A DNA stretch of 64,000 nucleotides from an uncultured Aequorivita sp. (GTDB lineage: Bacteria > Bacteroidota > Bacteroidia > Flavobacteriales > Flavobacteriaceae): positions 1 to 64,000 of the forward strand of contig CAKZLK010000040.1 in assembly GCA_937125455.1 (NCBI GenBank). Reading direction: 5' to 3'. Position 1 is the first letter of the stretch. Each line of letters opens with the position of its first letter. The notes beneath the pieces were generated by a model, which saw nothing but the letters and a program-made list of their open reading frames with translations, had not been told where the DNA came from and did no database searches. A program made the position numbers and the translations under genes. Shown one piece after another: positions 8,442-17,624 of this stretch.

Positions 8442-9754
8442 ATCATCGCCCCCTCCCTTAACTTCTTCGTCGCCAACCGCCACGAAATAAACACCTGCAA
8501 TATTACGAATGGAAACAAAAATAGGGAGATTACAAGACTCAAAACCAACATTTTTTTGTTTTTCTTGTAGCGATAAGGGATTATGGACTGGGGAACGGTT
8601 CTGAGGATGCTCAATAAGGTTCTTTTTTTTCCAAAATATTTTCTGAAGAGATACAACACACTTGGTATTGGCCTTGGCGCAAACAGTTTTTTTGGACGGA
8701 AGGCATCCCAACTGCCCATTTGTCTTAAACCTCCGGTTCCTGCCTTTACATCTATACAGGAAGCAAAAGGATTGGAAATACTTTTTAAACCGTTTAAATA
8801 TGCCCTAAGTCCAAATTCCCCATCACCCATGCGCTGCTTTTCAAATTGACGGTCAAACAAGCCAATTTTCTTAAAAACATCCTTATAAAGCATTGCGTTA
8901 CCAGTGGCAAATTGTGAAGCAACACAAAAAAACGACCGTTCATGTGGAATGGAACTACCTTCAGGATAAAAGACTCCGGCTGAAATGTCTGCCTTAAAAA
9001 CATCTAAACACCGCAAATGATTTTCAATCCAGTCTGGGTTTATTCTAACATCGTCCTCTGAAAGAGCAATTATATTTCCAGTAGATTTTTCAATGGCGGT
9101 ATTTCTGGCAAGCCAGAGAGCAGGTTCGTCTTGTTGGATATGGCGGATTTTTAGATTGTAATCTTTACAGAAATCCTTTTGAAAAGGTTGCGATTGATCT
9201 ATTATAAGTATCTCAAAGTTTTCATAGGTCTGTTTTTCAAAATCGACAAGAACGTCCTTTAAATATTCGTACCTATTCAAGGTGGGGATTACAACACTCA
9301 CCAAAGGTTTATCTTCAACAAGAGAAGACCTTTGTTTATTCCAATCAAAGTGATTAATTGGATTATTAAGATAATTACTTCTCATTGTGTTTCCACTTTT
9401 CCTCCAAGCAGCGAACTCACGGAACGGATTTTTAAAAGAGAGAATACGTAGCATCAAAACATAAAAAACCCAAACTGGATGGAAGTATTTCCGAAGAAAA
9501 CGGTATTCATCAGCTACGGGTATTTTTTCAAAAGAAGCATAAGTTTCGGCATTGCCAATATAGCCTTTATGAAGTGCTTGCCAAGAAATATCGTACTCAA
9601 GTGCTACTTTACTTTGGAATTTTGACTCTGGTTCCAACTGTTCAATAATTTCTCTTGGAATTTTTTCGACCATCGGAAAAATAGAGGATCCATCATTTCG
9701 ATATAATTGAAAATAATGCGTAGGCTGTAGATATTTTAGGAAATTAAAAAGCAT
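8429..9754 (-). CDS. Glycosyltransferase family 2 with extra N-terminal region
   Basis: The GT-A domain begins about 150 residues in (LVSVVIPTLNRYEYL), with a DQS nucleotide-binding region and an EDD metal site (IALSEDDVRINPDW). The preceding 150 residues are not a family I recognise. A hydrophobic segment near the C-terminus (LVLSLVISLFLFPFVILQ) suggests membrane anchoring. I place the start at the ATG at 9754, where stop and start overlap as TAATG with the FkbM gene. A TTG at 9775 would add seven residues. The C-terminus runs into a heptamer repeat. Confidence 0.87.
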   Translation of the reverse strand: MLFNFLKYLQPTHYFQLYRNDGSSIFPMVEKIPREIIEQLEPESKFQSKVALEYDISWQALHKGYIGNAETYASFEKIPVADEYRFLRKYFHPVWVFYVLMLRILSFKNPFREFAAWRKSGNTMRSNYLNNPINHFDWNKQRSSLVEDKPLVSVVIPTLNRYEYLKDVLVDFEKQTYENFEILIIDQSQPFQKDFCKDYNLKIRHIQQDEPALWLARNTAIEKSTGNIIALSEDDVRINPDWIENHLRCLDVFKADISAGVFYPEGSSIPHERSFFCVASQFATGNAMLYKDVFKKIGLFDRQFEKQRMGDGEFGLRAYLNGLKSISNPFASCIDVKAGTGGLRQMGSWDAFRPKKLFAPRPIPSVLYLFRKYFGKKRTLLSILRTVPQSIIPYRYKKNKKMLVLSLVISLFLFPFVILQVFISWRLATKKLREGAMIDRL

Positions 9755-10596
9755 TAATTTGATTTTGGTGTACAAAATATATTTGAAGGAAGCGGATCTT
9801 CTGATTTAAAGAGATTTAATTTCATGTCCAAAATTTGATAGTCATATTGATCAAAGAAATCGATAATACTTGGATCATCATTAGTCTCGACAATAAAAAT
9901 TGGTTTACATCTTTCAATCAAATCAGTTGCCCCCATCAAGATATCCAATTCAATCCCGTCAACATCAATTTTTACAAGATCGCAACGATCAATATTGTTT
10001 ATTACTGAAAAAGAATCGAGAGAAACCATTTCAATGCATGTTTTGTTATTAACCTGCATACCTGCTTGCAAAATGTTTGATGTTGTGGAACTTAAGTACA
10101 GCTCGCTAATACCGTCATTTTTACCAACTGCAAGATTGTTCAATTTAATATTGGACTCAAGCTTGTTGAAATCAATGGAATTTTTAAAACTATTATGGAC
10201 ATTTATATTTGGTTCAAAAGCAAAAGTCTTCCCATTTTGGGAAATTGAGTTTGCCCAAACCAAACTTAAATAACCAAAATTAGCTCCAACATCCAAAACT
10301 ACTGCGTCATTTTTCTTTGTTTTAAGATTTTTAATAAGACTGATGGAGTTACGCAAAATTGTATTTTCAATTCCATTTTTTGCAGCTTTTGCAGCTACCT
10401 TAAAAGATGCAAAAAAATAGAAGTTTACAGTATACATCAAATAATCTCTCTTAATCAAAACCTTAGTCTCACGATAACTTCCGTGGGAACGAAGAAAGAC
10501 ATTCCTAAAAGGCTTCAAATATAGGGACTCACCTATTCCATTTCGCATTTTTGGCGGTAATGACTTATATATTCCTAAAATGATTTTATTGATCAC
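9754..10596 (-). CDS. FkbM family methyltransferase
   Basis: 280 residues. SAM-binding motif I is VLDVGANFGYLS (about 101-112), with an acidic FEPN loop after strand 2. The FkbM-typical LVKIDVDGIELDIL block (about 208-220) follows. Family members O-methylate hydroxyls of sugars or natural products. In this locus it probably methylates a sugar of the polysaccharide. It starts with GTG at 10596, overlaps the preceding gene by 11 bp, and is joined by TAATG to the next glycosyltransferase, so the three are translationally coupled. Confidence 0.9.
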   Translation of the reverse strand: MINKIILGIYKSLPPKMRNGIGESLYLKPFRNVFLRSHGSYRETKVLIKRDYLMYTVNFYFFASFKVAAKAAKNGIENTILRNSISLIKNLKTKKNDAVVLDVGANFGYLSLVWANSISQNGKTFAFEPNINVHNSFKNSIDFNKLESNIKLNNLAVGKNDGISELYLSSTTSNILQAGMQVNNKTCIEMVSLDSFSVINNIDRCDLVKIDVDGIELDILMGATDLIERCKPIFIVETNDDPSIIDFFDQYDYQILDMKLNLFKSEDPLPSNIFCTPKSN

Positions 10597-11641
10597 GAAG
10601 CATTGTATTAAAAAAGCCCAATATTGTTAACCGTTCTTCCCATAATTTTCTATTCACAAGTTGTAAATCTATAAAATCCTCCTTAGATATGGAGTCATGA
10701 AATTGCTTTACTTTTTGAGCGACTTGATGACGCTCTTTATACTCTACCCATACAACCTGCTTTCTCCAATCTATTTGATTATCTAGAGGAAGCGCACAAT
10801 CAGTATTTATAAAGACGGGGATTCTACCCATGGCCATGGCTTCATAAAAACGAACCGAGAAGTTACCCGCACCACGCACACAAACCACATAATCGGAATC
10901 TCTCAAGTTGTCATAAAATTCTAAAGTGGTTTTATGGGAATCTTTATTTTGGGTCACTCCAGCCCGGTATTTTTTTCGTACTATAAAATTGGTTGTAACA
11001 GCATCTGATTTTTGCAATGTTCTCAATACCGATGCCCTCAAAAAAGAAGTGGAAAACAACTGTTGCGGTTCTTCATTGGAAAAACCTAAATAGCTCTTTA
11101 AATTTCGGAGCAATGTCATGAATATTTCCTTTACAGCATTTAGGCGGGAAAGGTTGGCCTGGCCACAAAACCCAATAACCGCTTTAGTTTGATATGGTCT
11201 TTCGAAAATTGTATCACTCACAAAGTATTTCTTTAAGGGGTCAGCAATAAAAGTAGGAAGGGAATATTCATTATCTGTGAATTTTGATTTATAACCACTA
11301 GGCCGAAGTACAATCAGATTTTTAAAATAAGGAATCCGTACCCCAAAATCGCCTGCATTAAAGGCAACTACTTTTTTGTGTAGGGCTGCGCATTCTTTTA
11401 CAAAAGCAATTGCAATGCTTTCTTGCTTAGTTTTCACATAATAGTTCCAAGCCATAGTGAGTATTACCACATCAGCTTCTTCTAAAACCTCAGTAAATTC
11501 GAAATCCTCTTCGGAAATCCCATAAGAAGCCATGCGCTGTGCATCCGTGAAAGCTTTACCCTTGATAAAGGGTTTCAACAGTGGAAAGAGCAGCCCGCGG
11601 TATTTTTTATCGTAATGCGATAGTGGGTAATAAATTTTCAT
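10586..11641 (-). CDS. Exostosin-family (GT47-like) glycosyltransferase
   Basis: 351 residues. The C-terminal half has the exostosin signature: SDYVVCVRGAGNFSVRFYEAM followed by GRIPVFI (about residues 253-283). The N-terminal half contains an alternating hydrophobic and acidic pattern (EEADVVILTMAWNYY) consistent with a GT-B fold. Bacterial exostosin-like proteins are found in glycan loci and are presumed inverting glycosyltransferases. It starts at ATG 11641 and is the first gene after a 257-bp gap (11642-11898) in which I see nothing but AT-rich sequence. Confidence 0.82.
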   Translation of the reverse strand: MKIYYPLSHYDKKYRGLLFPLLKPFIKGKAFTDAQRMASYGISEEDFEFTEVLEEADVVILTMAWNYYVKTKQESIAIAFVKECAALHKKVVAFNAGDFGVRIPYFKNLIVLRPSGYKSKFTDNEYSLPTFIADPLKKYFVSDTIFERPYQTKAVIGFCGQANLSRLNAVKEIFMTLLRNLKSYLGFSNEEPQQLFSTSFLRASVLRTLQKSDAVTTNFIVRKKYRAGVTQNKDSHKTTLEFYDNLRDSDYVVCVRGAGNFSVRFYEAMAMGRIPVFINTDCALPLDNQIDWRKQVVWVEYKERHQVAQKVKQFHDSISKEDFIDLQLVNRKLWEERLTILGFFNTMLRDQ

Positions 11642-11898
11642 TGGGTTAAATATAGTGTTTCCAATGATTACAATTTAATTAGAAAACCGATCTTGAGATA
11701 TTTCTATAGTCGTTTAATAACGCATTTTTTTTCTTCAGTAAACAAAAACCTGTTAACTGAAATAATTCTTTTGTCTAGTTACAATATTTTGCAGTAGTGA
11801 CAGCCGTACCAAAATTTGTTTTGAGAGCACTATAAGTATAGAGCTTCAATCTCATACTAATTTTTAAAAATGAACTACTCTTTTATCCTTTTATTATT

Positions 11899-12429
11899 TT
11901 AATTATTCAAAATTTTCGCTGGCACACCCACTAATGTAGAATCGTCAATTAGACAATCTTTTACAACACAAGCAGCTGCTCCTATTTTAATATTATTACC
12001 TAATTTTAATGGTCCAATAATAGTTGCATTTGCACCCAAGCTACAATTGTCTCCAATTAAAAAATCATCATCATTACATTTTTTACTTATACCAATAACG
12101 CTTCCTCCCGTTATTGTAAGGTTTTTGCCAATTTTGGCTTGTCCAGATATAACACATCCCACTGCGGGATGAAGTATAGATACTCCTCCTTTAATATTAG
12201 ATTTATAATGTATGTCGATATTACTATACGCCTGTACAAGATGAATTATTGGAATAAAAGGGACTCGTAAGTAGCCATAAACATTCCCAAAAGCAATAAA
12301 CAGACTGCGTTCCAGCCTATACATGAAAATTCCAGCAAACGACCTACTCAACCAAATATGGATTATTCTAATTTTATGCTTTCCCAACATTCGTTTAACA
12401 TCCTGAGAAAAAAATCGGATTTGAGTCAT
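11899..12429 (-). CDS. Serine-acetyltransferase-like hexapeptide-repeat O-acetyltransferase
   Basis: 176 residues. About 75 N-terminal residues are mostly helical. A left-handed parallel beta helix follows, built of hexapeptides (GGVSIL, HPAVGC, VISGQA, KIGKNL, TITGGS). H87 in ILHPAVG matches the catalytic histidine position of the CysE/LbH family. The C-terminus LVGVPAKIL is typical of these trimers. In glycan loci such proteins acetylate sugar hydroxyls using acetyl-CoA rather than making O-acetylserine. It sits 1 bp from the glycosyltransferase start and is likely co-translated. Confidence 0.85.
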   Translation of the reverse strand: MTQIRFFSQDVKRMLGKHKIRIIHIWLSRSFAGIFMYRLERSLFIAFGNVYGYLRVPFIPIIHLVQAYSNIDIHYKSNIKGGVSILHPAVGCVISGQAKIGKNLTITGGSVIGISKKCNDDDFLIGDNCSLGANATIIGPLKLGNNIKIGAAACVVKDCLIDDSTLVGVPAKILNN

Positions 12430-12430
12430 A

Positions 12431-13606
12431 TTACTTAATGTTATAAAAGTCTAAAAATGCTCGTTTTTGATTTTCAATATTAAATTCTTCCAAGACTCTT
12501 TTCTTTGCGTTTTGAGAGATCTTTATTCTATCTGCTTCATTTAGAGCTAATACCATTTCTATTTGCTGTAGCAATGATTCATGAGATTGACTTTCAAACA
12601 ACCATCCTGTTTCTCCATCCACAATATTTTCCGGCAGGCCTCCCACATTTGATGCAATGGTAAGTTTACCCATTGCCTGAGCTTCCAAAACAGCATTACA
12701 AAAGCCTTCGTTAAGGCTTGGTTGCACATATAGATCAGCACTGGATACTTGTTCTAAAGTTTCTTTATGAGATAATTTTCCGCAGAAAACAACTTCCTCC
12801 TTTAGCTCAAGCTCATGGACCATAAATTTATATCTTTCTGTGTAGTTTTCATCTCCATCGCCAATAATATAGTATGTAAACCCAAAACCTTTCTTTTTTA
12901 AAATATCCATTGTTTCAATAGCAATATTCAATCCTTTTATCCAAGTGAGTCGGGCTATAGTTACAATTTTAATGCTTCCTTTAGCTATTTGGACCTTAGA
13001 CGATGGCAAACTATCCAATTGTACAGCGGGAGTAATTATGGCAAAAGGAGTTTCTGCTGGAAGGCCCATTGAAACTGCCTTACTTAAAAGATATTGGGAA
13101 ATACTGTGTACTTTATCTACATGTTTCCACAGACCTTTGTAGCAATTGAAGTGTTTTATGGGATACACATTTATATCAAAGCCACGAAAACTCACTGCCA
13201 TTTTCGCACCTATTGCCTTTGCCACAGTCTCGCTGCCCAAGGCCATTGTTGCGAAACCAAAGTGCAGCCAGTCCAGTTTGGCTTTTAATAAATGGGCATT
13301 GAGATATATTTTTTTTAAAATAAGAAATATTCCAGTGCCTTCATTTCGCTCCAGTTTTATATAGCGCAGCACGACAGGAAGGTGTGGAAGCAATAGGAAG
13401 AATTCCTTTAAGAAATACCAAAATTGTGTCAACGGGTTTCGGCTTACCTTCGGGCTTTCAATTACTGGGCAAAGTCTGAAATCATTTTTTTTTGCTTGGC
13501 AAAACAAAAGAACTTCCACACCATTATCCCGTAACCCCTTAATTTTAGAAGTAAAAAAGGTTTCGGAATAACCAGGAGTCTGAGAAAGGACGAGGCCAAT
13601 TTTCAT
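12431..13606 (-). CDS. Glycosyltransferase family 4 (colanic acid/amylovoran type)
   Basis: 391 residues. The N-terminus reads LSQTPGYSETFFTSKI, the SETF motif seen in WcaL/AmsK-like enzymes. The acceptor side has VSFRGFDINVYP. The donor domain has TIARLTWIKGL and EX7E at E300 and E308 (NEGFCNAVLEAQ). The similarity in overall layout to the enzyme at 29950-31176 (also SETF and FHGYD) suggests a paralogous pair. The start at ATG 13606 is unambiguous. Confidence 0.9.
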   Translation of the reverse strand: MKIGLVLSQTPGYSETFFTSKIKGLRDNGVEVLLFCQAKKNDFRLCPVIESPKVSRNPLTQFWYFLKEFFLLLPHLPVVLRYIKLERNEGTGIFLILKKIYLNAHLLKAKLDWLHFGFATMALGSETVAKAIGAKMAVSFRGFDINVYPIKHFNCYKGLWKHVDKVHSISQYLLSKAVSMGLPAETPFAIITPAVQLDSLPSSKVQIAKGSIKIVTIARLTWIKGLNIAIETMDILKKKGFGFTYYIIGDGDENYTERYKFMVHELELKEEVVFCGKLSHKETLEQVSSADLYVQPSLNEGFCNAVLEAQAMGKLTIASNVGGLPENIVDGETGWLFESQSHESLLQQIEMVLALNEADRIKISQNAKKRVLEEFNIENQKRAFLDFYNIK

Positions 13607-13750
13607 TCTATTTTTTTATGAAATATTCATTTTTAATTGTTGTATGCGCTTTGGCTATAAAAATAGATGAAATCTTTCATACAGCACTCAAGGAGACATT
13701 TGCAATTAACATCCTAAATATTCATTATGTAATTATAACTATCGCCAGTA

Positions 13751-14812
13751 TTAAAAAAACCTTTTCAAATTAACAAAGGTTTGTTTTCTACCTAATCTAA
13801 TTTTATTTGCTGACCAATACTCCTTTATCGCCTTAAGCCTACCAAAAATATTGGCAAAACTATATACAGTAAAGTTTTGATTAGTTTCTTTTGTCCATTT
13901 GAATTTATAATCTTCTGTTCCTCTTAAGAAATCAAAATATTTATAACCTTGAGAAATCGAATGACCTATAAGCTTTGCTATCATAGCAGTACCCAGGCTA
14001 TATTTTGAATAGTCTGGGTCTATTCCAGAGGCAAAATATACGTATTGGTTTGAGGAGACAAAGCCATATATTGTACCAATTACTTTCTCGTCTTTTAAAG
14101 CCTGAACGATTAGAATAAATTCTTTATTTTCATAATCAAGAATTTCGTTGTGGAATCTTTGGGAGTCTAATTTTAAGAACTTTGATTCCCTTTCAACATT
14201 GTCCATCCTCATCCTGTGTAATCGATTCAATTCTATAAAAGCATCTTTCAAAGACTCATTGTGGATATTTGACAAAAACCTAAATTTTACTCCATTTCTC
14301 TCACAAAAATTCGTTTTACGGTTTATCATCCTTTTAGAGGAAATACTTATGGTTTCCAAATAGGCTTGATAAGATTGAGGCAAACTGATAAATGGACATC
14401 TAAACCCTTTAAAAAATGCTGAATTTCTAGTGTTTTGTAAAATAGTTTGTTGACAAGATTGACTTATATTTTTATAAATAACTAAGTCTATTGCTTTAAA
14501 CAATTCTACAAAAAAGGTTTTTAAAGAACTTTCAATCACACTGTTAACCACTAAGAAATTAAGATTGTCCCAGCCAAGATAAGTTAAGTTAGAAAATATT
14601 TTTTTTTGTCCATCAAACTTTCCTGGTAGTGCAACTAATGTCCTGCCATCCTCCCTGTAAAGCAATATGTCTATACTTCCATTGATGGTTTTGCTGTAAG
14701 CACTTAGAAATGGATGTTGATAAAATACTACTGGATCAATGCAGGATTGATGAAAATCTGTCCAATCTTGTTCATTTATTTTTGCAAAAGGTATGATTAG
14801 CAATTCTTTCAT
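13751..14812 (-). CDS. GNAT N-acyltransferase, FemAB/BioF2-like (CelD/BcsL type)
   Basis: 353 residues. The C-terminal half shows the Acetyltransf_6 pattern: a KRMINRKTNFCERNGVKF helix-strand pair, ELNRLHRMRM, and then GTIYGFVSSNQYVYFASGID. The ending FDFLRGTEDYKFKW is the most diagnostic motif of this family. Members transfer acyl or aminoacyl groups to amino sugars or cell-wall precursors. Here it could N-acylate a 4-amino sugar. The 143-bp gap on its downstream side contains no gene. Confidence 0.82.
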   Translation of the reverse strand: MKELLIIPFAKINEQDWTDFHQSCIDPVVFYQHPFLSAYSKTINGSIDILLYREDGRTLVALPGKFDGQKKIFSNLTYLGWDNLNFLVVNSVIESSLKTFFVELFKAIDLVIYKNISQSCQQTILQNTRNSAFFKGFRCPFISLPQSYQAYLETISISSKRMINRKTNFCERNGVKFRFLSNIHNESLKDAFIELNRLHRMRMDNVERESKFLKLDSQRFHNEILDYENKEFILIVQALKDEKVIGTIYGFVSSNQYVYFASGIDPDYSKYSLGTAMIAKLIGHSISQGYKYFDFLRGTEDYKFKWTKETNQNFTVYSFANIFGRLKAIKEYWSANKIRLGRKQTFVNLKRFF

Positions 14813-14836
14813 TCTAAAAACGAATCTGAAATAAAA

Positions 14837-16021
14837 TTAAATAATTTGATTTCTAATTAACTTTACAATTTTAGAGTTATTTGCGAATTGGATTTTTTGT
14901 TTCTTTTGGGTACCAAATTCGCGATAAACTCCATCATTCATAATGGCCTCGCCAAACTCTTCAGATGATAAAAATATACATCCCATGTTAGTTAAAGCAC
15001 CCAGTAACGAGTCTAACTCCTCCATTCCTTCTTCCGCAAATTTTCCAACATAATTAATTCTATGTGAATCAATAATGATAGGTATATTATTATTAATAAG
15101 CTTTTTACATTTTTTTATTGCAGCCTTGTATTTCCAATCTATATTCCCTCTAGACGGCTCAAATTTTACATTTCTGCTAAGAGCGACCAAGCCTTTGTAA
15201 AAAGTCGATCCAGTGGGTACGTTTCGAGAAATTTTCTTATTGTTTTTTTTATACATCTGCATATTTGTGCCCTGAACAACTTTAAATCCCATTTCTACAA
15301 ACGCCTTGGCTGTTGTTGGCGTAAACACATACTGTGGAGCAATGGTGCTTTTAGGCAAGTAACCAAACGTATTTTGAAAATCTGAAATACCAATATTTAA
15401 CCATTCAAGCAACTGCGTATAAGGCATCTCTGATCCATCCTCCCATTTTTGATATTCACTATGGAGTGCCCAACCACCATGTTTATAGTTGTTTACCCCC
15501 CCATGAAATTGTAAATCAAATATATCCTTACTGGCAGTATCGTTTTGAATCATCTCCAACATTCTTTCATAATTAAAATGTAGCCGACCGTGATACTGGG
15601 GTATAAATATTCTTTTTGTTATTCCTTCATTCCATTTTTTAATAAGGTTTGGGTATTGTGTAATTGGTTTTAAGATTATTGACTGGTAATCAACTTCTTT
15701 TGTAGCGATAAAATCAGGGTTAGACACTATAAAGTTTGCTTCTATTAAGGGATGATATCCATTTGCATCTTTGTGCTTACAAAGCACTTGATAGAGTAAC
15801 TCTAATTCTTCAATCGATTCCAATTGGTCATAAGCCCAAATTTTAGGTTCTCCGTAATCTGCAATAAAATCCTTATTTACCGGCGACCTTACCATTCCCC
15901 AGTCATCACTTTGGAATATGACAATGGGTTGTTTGCACTTTAATGCAGTAAGTAATCGCAACCTGGATTTAATTCTGCTCTTAATGCTCATACCGGCTTT
16001 TAATAACATTGTAGAATTCAT
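14837..16021 (-). CDS. Polysaccharide-deacetylase-like protein (NodB-like barrel)
   Basis: 394 residues. Near the N-terminus is IVIFQSDDWGMVR (about residues 33-45), a tandem aspartate motif. Later come QYHGRLHF (about 163-170), DLQFHGGVNNYKHGG and IIIDSHRINY. The pattern of strand, DD, then two histidine-containing motifs fits a NodB-type metal-dependent deacetylase. It would remove N-acetyl groups from GlcNAc or GalNAc residues. It has no signal peptide, so it may act on lipid-linked or nucleotide-linked substrates in the cytoplasm. Assignment at the superfamily level is likely, the substrate is unknown. It overlaps the upstream sulfotransferase gene by 41 bp. Confidence 0.62.
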   Translation of the reverse strand: MNSTMLLKAGMSIKSRIKSRLRLLTALKCKQPIVIFQSDDWGMVRSPVNKDFIADYGEPKIWAYDQLESIEELELLYQVLCKHKDANGYHPLIEANFIVSNPDFIATKEVDYQSIILKPITQYPNLIKKWNEGITKRIFIPQYHGRLHFNYERMLEMIQNDTASKDIFDLQFHGGVNNYKHGGWALHSEYQKWEDGSEMPYTQLLEWLNIGISDFQNTFGYLPKSTIAPQYVFTPTTAKAFVEMGFKVVQGTNMQMYKKNNKKISRNVPTGSTFYKGLVALSRNVKFEPSRGNIDWKYKAAIKKCKKLINNNIPIIIDSHRINYVGKFAEEGMEELDSLLGALTNMGCIFLSSEEFGEAIMNDGVYREFGTQKKQKIQFANNSKIVKLIRNQII

Positions 16022-16763
16022 ATTCCGGCTGTAGATAAAGTAAAGCTTTGCTTTTTTCTGACTCTGAAATATGTATAGAAATTTTATTTGAACTACTCCG
16101 TTCTCTTTTAACTGTTAATTCTAAATTTAACAGTTGGGACAAATCTTCAATTGAATTATCGAACTTATGCTGAAAAAAGACAGATGAAACCTTCTCGATG
16201 TTTTTTATGGCCGTCTCAATCTCATAATTTTCTGAAAACATATACAACTGATTCATCAGATGCTTTTTGGGTAAATTGTCTAGAAAATCGGAAAATGAAT
16301 TTCCAACCCAATGGGAATATTTATTCAATGAAGTAAAGTGTGGATCTATTTTTTTTGCCTCACTGGGCATTTCTTCCACCCATTTATAATACCGGTACAA
16401 TGAAATTAAACGTTGGTAAGGCTCTCTAAAAAAACAAAAAGTAAAAGTGTCGTTAGGAATATCCACATTCCAAAAAGGAATATGGGAATTTGCAAAATGA
16501 AAATCTCCCTTTTCGATCAACTCTTTGTTGTTACGCACAAAAATTCTTTTTTTTCCTATAGCAATAGGCTCTCGCTTAAGTTTCTTTAACGATAAGCCTC
16601 CCAAAGCCCAAAAAGCAGCGTTTACACTGGTGCCAGCACTTTTACGAACATGAAAATGATAAACCCTCTTATAGCCATTAAAATCTAAATTCAAACTGTT
16701 AAAAATTCTTTTGGCTAGCTTTTGTTTCCTTCTTCTTCTAAGTATCTTTAAGAATGTAAGCAA
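15981..16763 (-). CDS. Sulfotransferase (Sulfotransfer_2 type)
   Basis: 260 residues. The 5'-phosphosulfate loop is YHFHVRKSAGTSVNAAF (KSAGTS at 41-46). The 3'-phosphate loop is FCFFREPYQRLISLYRYY (REPYQRLIS at 113-121). Both agree with heparan-2-sulfotransferase-like bacterial enzymes that use PAPS. The start is a TTG at 16763 preceded by an in-frame stop, with no better ATG nearby. It is the second of two adjacent sulfotransferase genes of different subfamilies, pointing to a glycan sulfated at more than one position. Confidence 0.88.
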   Translation of the reverse strand: MLTFLKILRRRRKQKLAKRIFNSLNLDFNGYKRVYHFHVRKSAGTSVNAAFWALGGLSLKKLKREPIAIGKKRIFVRNNKELIEKGDFHFANSHIPFWNVDIPNDTFTFCFFREPYQRLISLYRYYKWVEEMPSEAKKIDPHFTSLNKYSHWVGNSFSDFLDNLPKKHLMNQLYMFSENYEIETAIKNIEKVSSVFFQHKFDNSIEDLSQLLNLELTVKRERSSSNKISIHISESEKSKALLYLQPEYEFYNVIKSRYEH

Positions 16764-16767
16764 ATTA

Positions 16768-17619
16768 TTATTTTTTATTTATTGGATAAAAATTAAGATT
16801 AAAGGTTTGTAAAATAGCACTAATACTTTCTACTTCCTCTTGATTCAAGGATATTTTCTGGGGTTTATTACCCTTTAGTCCTCGTGAATGGGACTTACTG
16901 GAAGGATTTTCATAAACCGCGTCAATATCGGGCAAGATTTGTAAATTAAATTCTTTGCAAATATTCACATATACCTCTTTGTCATTTCGCAATGCTTCAA
17001 ATTTAACCACCTTATAATTAGTATTTCGATTTTTATTAATATCCAATGTAACGATATTCTCCAAACACCATCGGACTGCTAATTTTTCTACTTCAGACAA
17101 TAAAGCAGTATTGGTTAAATTAAAATTATATTTCTCTTTTACCAAAGTCACCAATTTTTCCTGTTTTTCAAAAAAACTTAAATCGTATAGCCAAGGAAAT
17201 CTAACCCGCTGTTGTGATTCTATCACATCAAAGGGGTTTCGGATAATATGAATGACGGGGATTTTAAAGGTTTTATTCATATAGTTTGCCGCCAGATTAC
17301 ATCGGACAAATTTTATGATAAACCTTTTTGGTATAAGTGGCCATAGGTGTCGTTTCCACTTTCGGTTACTGAGTTGCGCAATCCAATTATTATCTATTCT
17401 GTTTAAAAAAACCCTTTTTAGATAATTATGACCTTTGCCTGCACCTTGAACATCACTTATCCATCGGTCGCATAAAAGGTGCCCTTCCTTTGTATTGAAT
17501 TCGTGCTCAGGCTCAAAAAGCAAACGATATCTATACGGTCTTGCCAAAAGCTCGCACAGCCAGCTTGTGCCACTTCGTGCAGAACCTACAATAATAATAT
17601 GTTTGTTAAATTTACTCAT
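16768..17619 (-). CDS. Sulfotransferase (Sulfotransfer_1/3 type)
   Basis: From ATG 17619 the protein is 283 residues. The N-terminal P-loop-like PAPS site is IIIVGSARSGTSWLCELL (GSARSGTSW at 12-20) and the 3'-phosphate site is VIHIIRNPFDVIESQQR. SHSRGLKGNKP near the C-terminus fits the family's basic substrate loop. A GTG two codons upstream would also serve as start. It probably acts on the polysaccharide or its lipid-linked precursor in the cytoplasm. It differs clearly in sequence from the neighbour at 15981-16763, so the pair is not a recent duplication. Confidence 0.9.
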   Translation of the reverse strand: MSKFNKHIIIVGSARSGTSWLCELLARPYRYRLLFEPEHEFNTKEGHLLCDRWISDVQGAGKGHNYLKRVFLNRIDNNWIAQLSNRKWKRHLWPLIPKRFIIKFVRCNLAANYMNKTFKIPVIHIIRNPFDVIESQQRVRFPWLYDLSFFEKQEKLVTLVKEKYNFNLTNTALLSEVEKLAVRWCLENIVTLDINKNRNTNYKVVKFEALRNDKEVYVNICKEFNLQILPDIDAVYENPSSKSHSRGLKGNKPQKISLNQEEVESISAILQTFNLNFYPINKK

Positions 17620-17624
17620 AATCA

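Noticed and set aside
11642-11898. Possible small gene in the 257-bp gap
   Set aside because: AT-rich with frequent stops in all frames and no motif. I see nothing in it.
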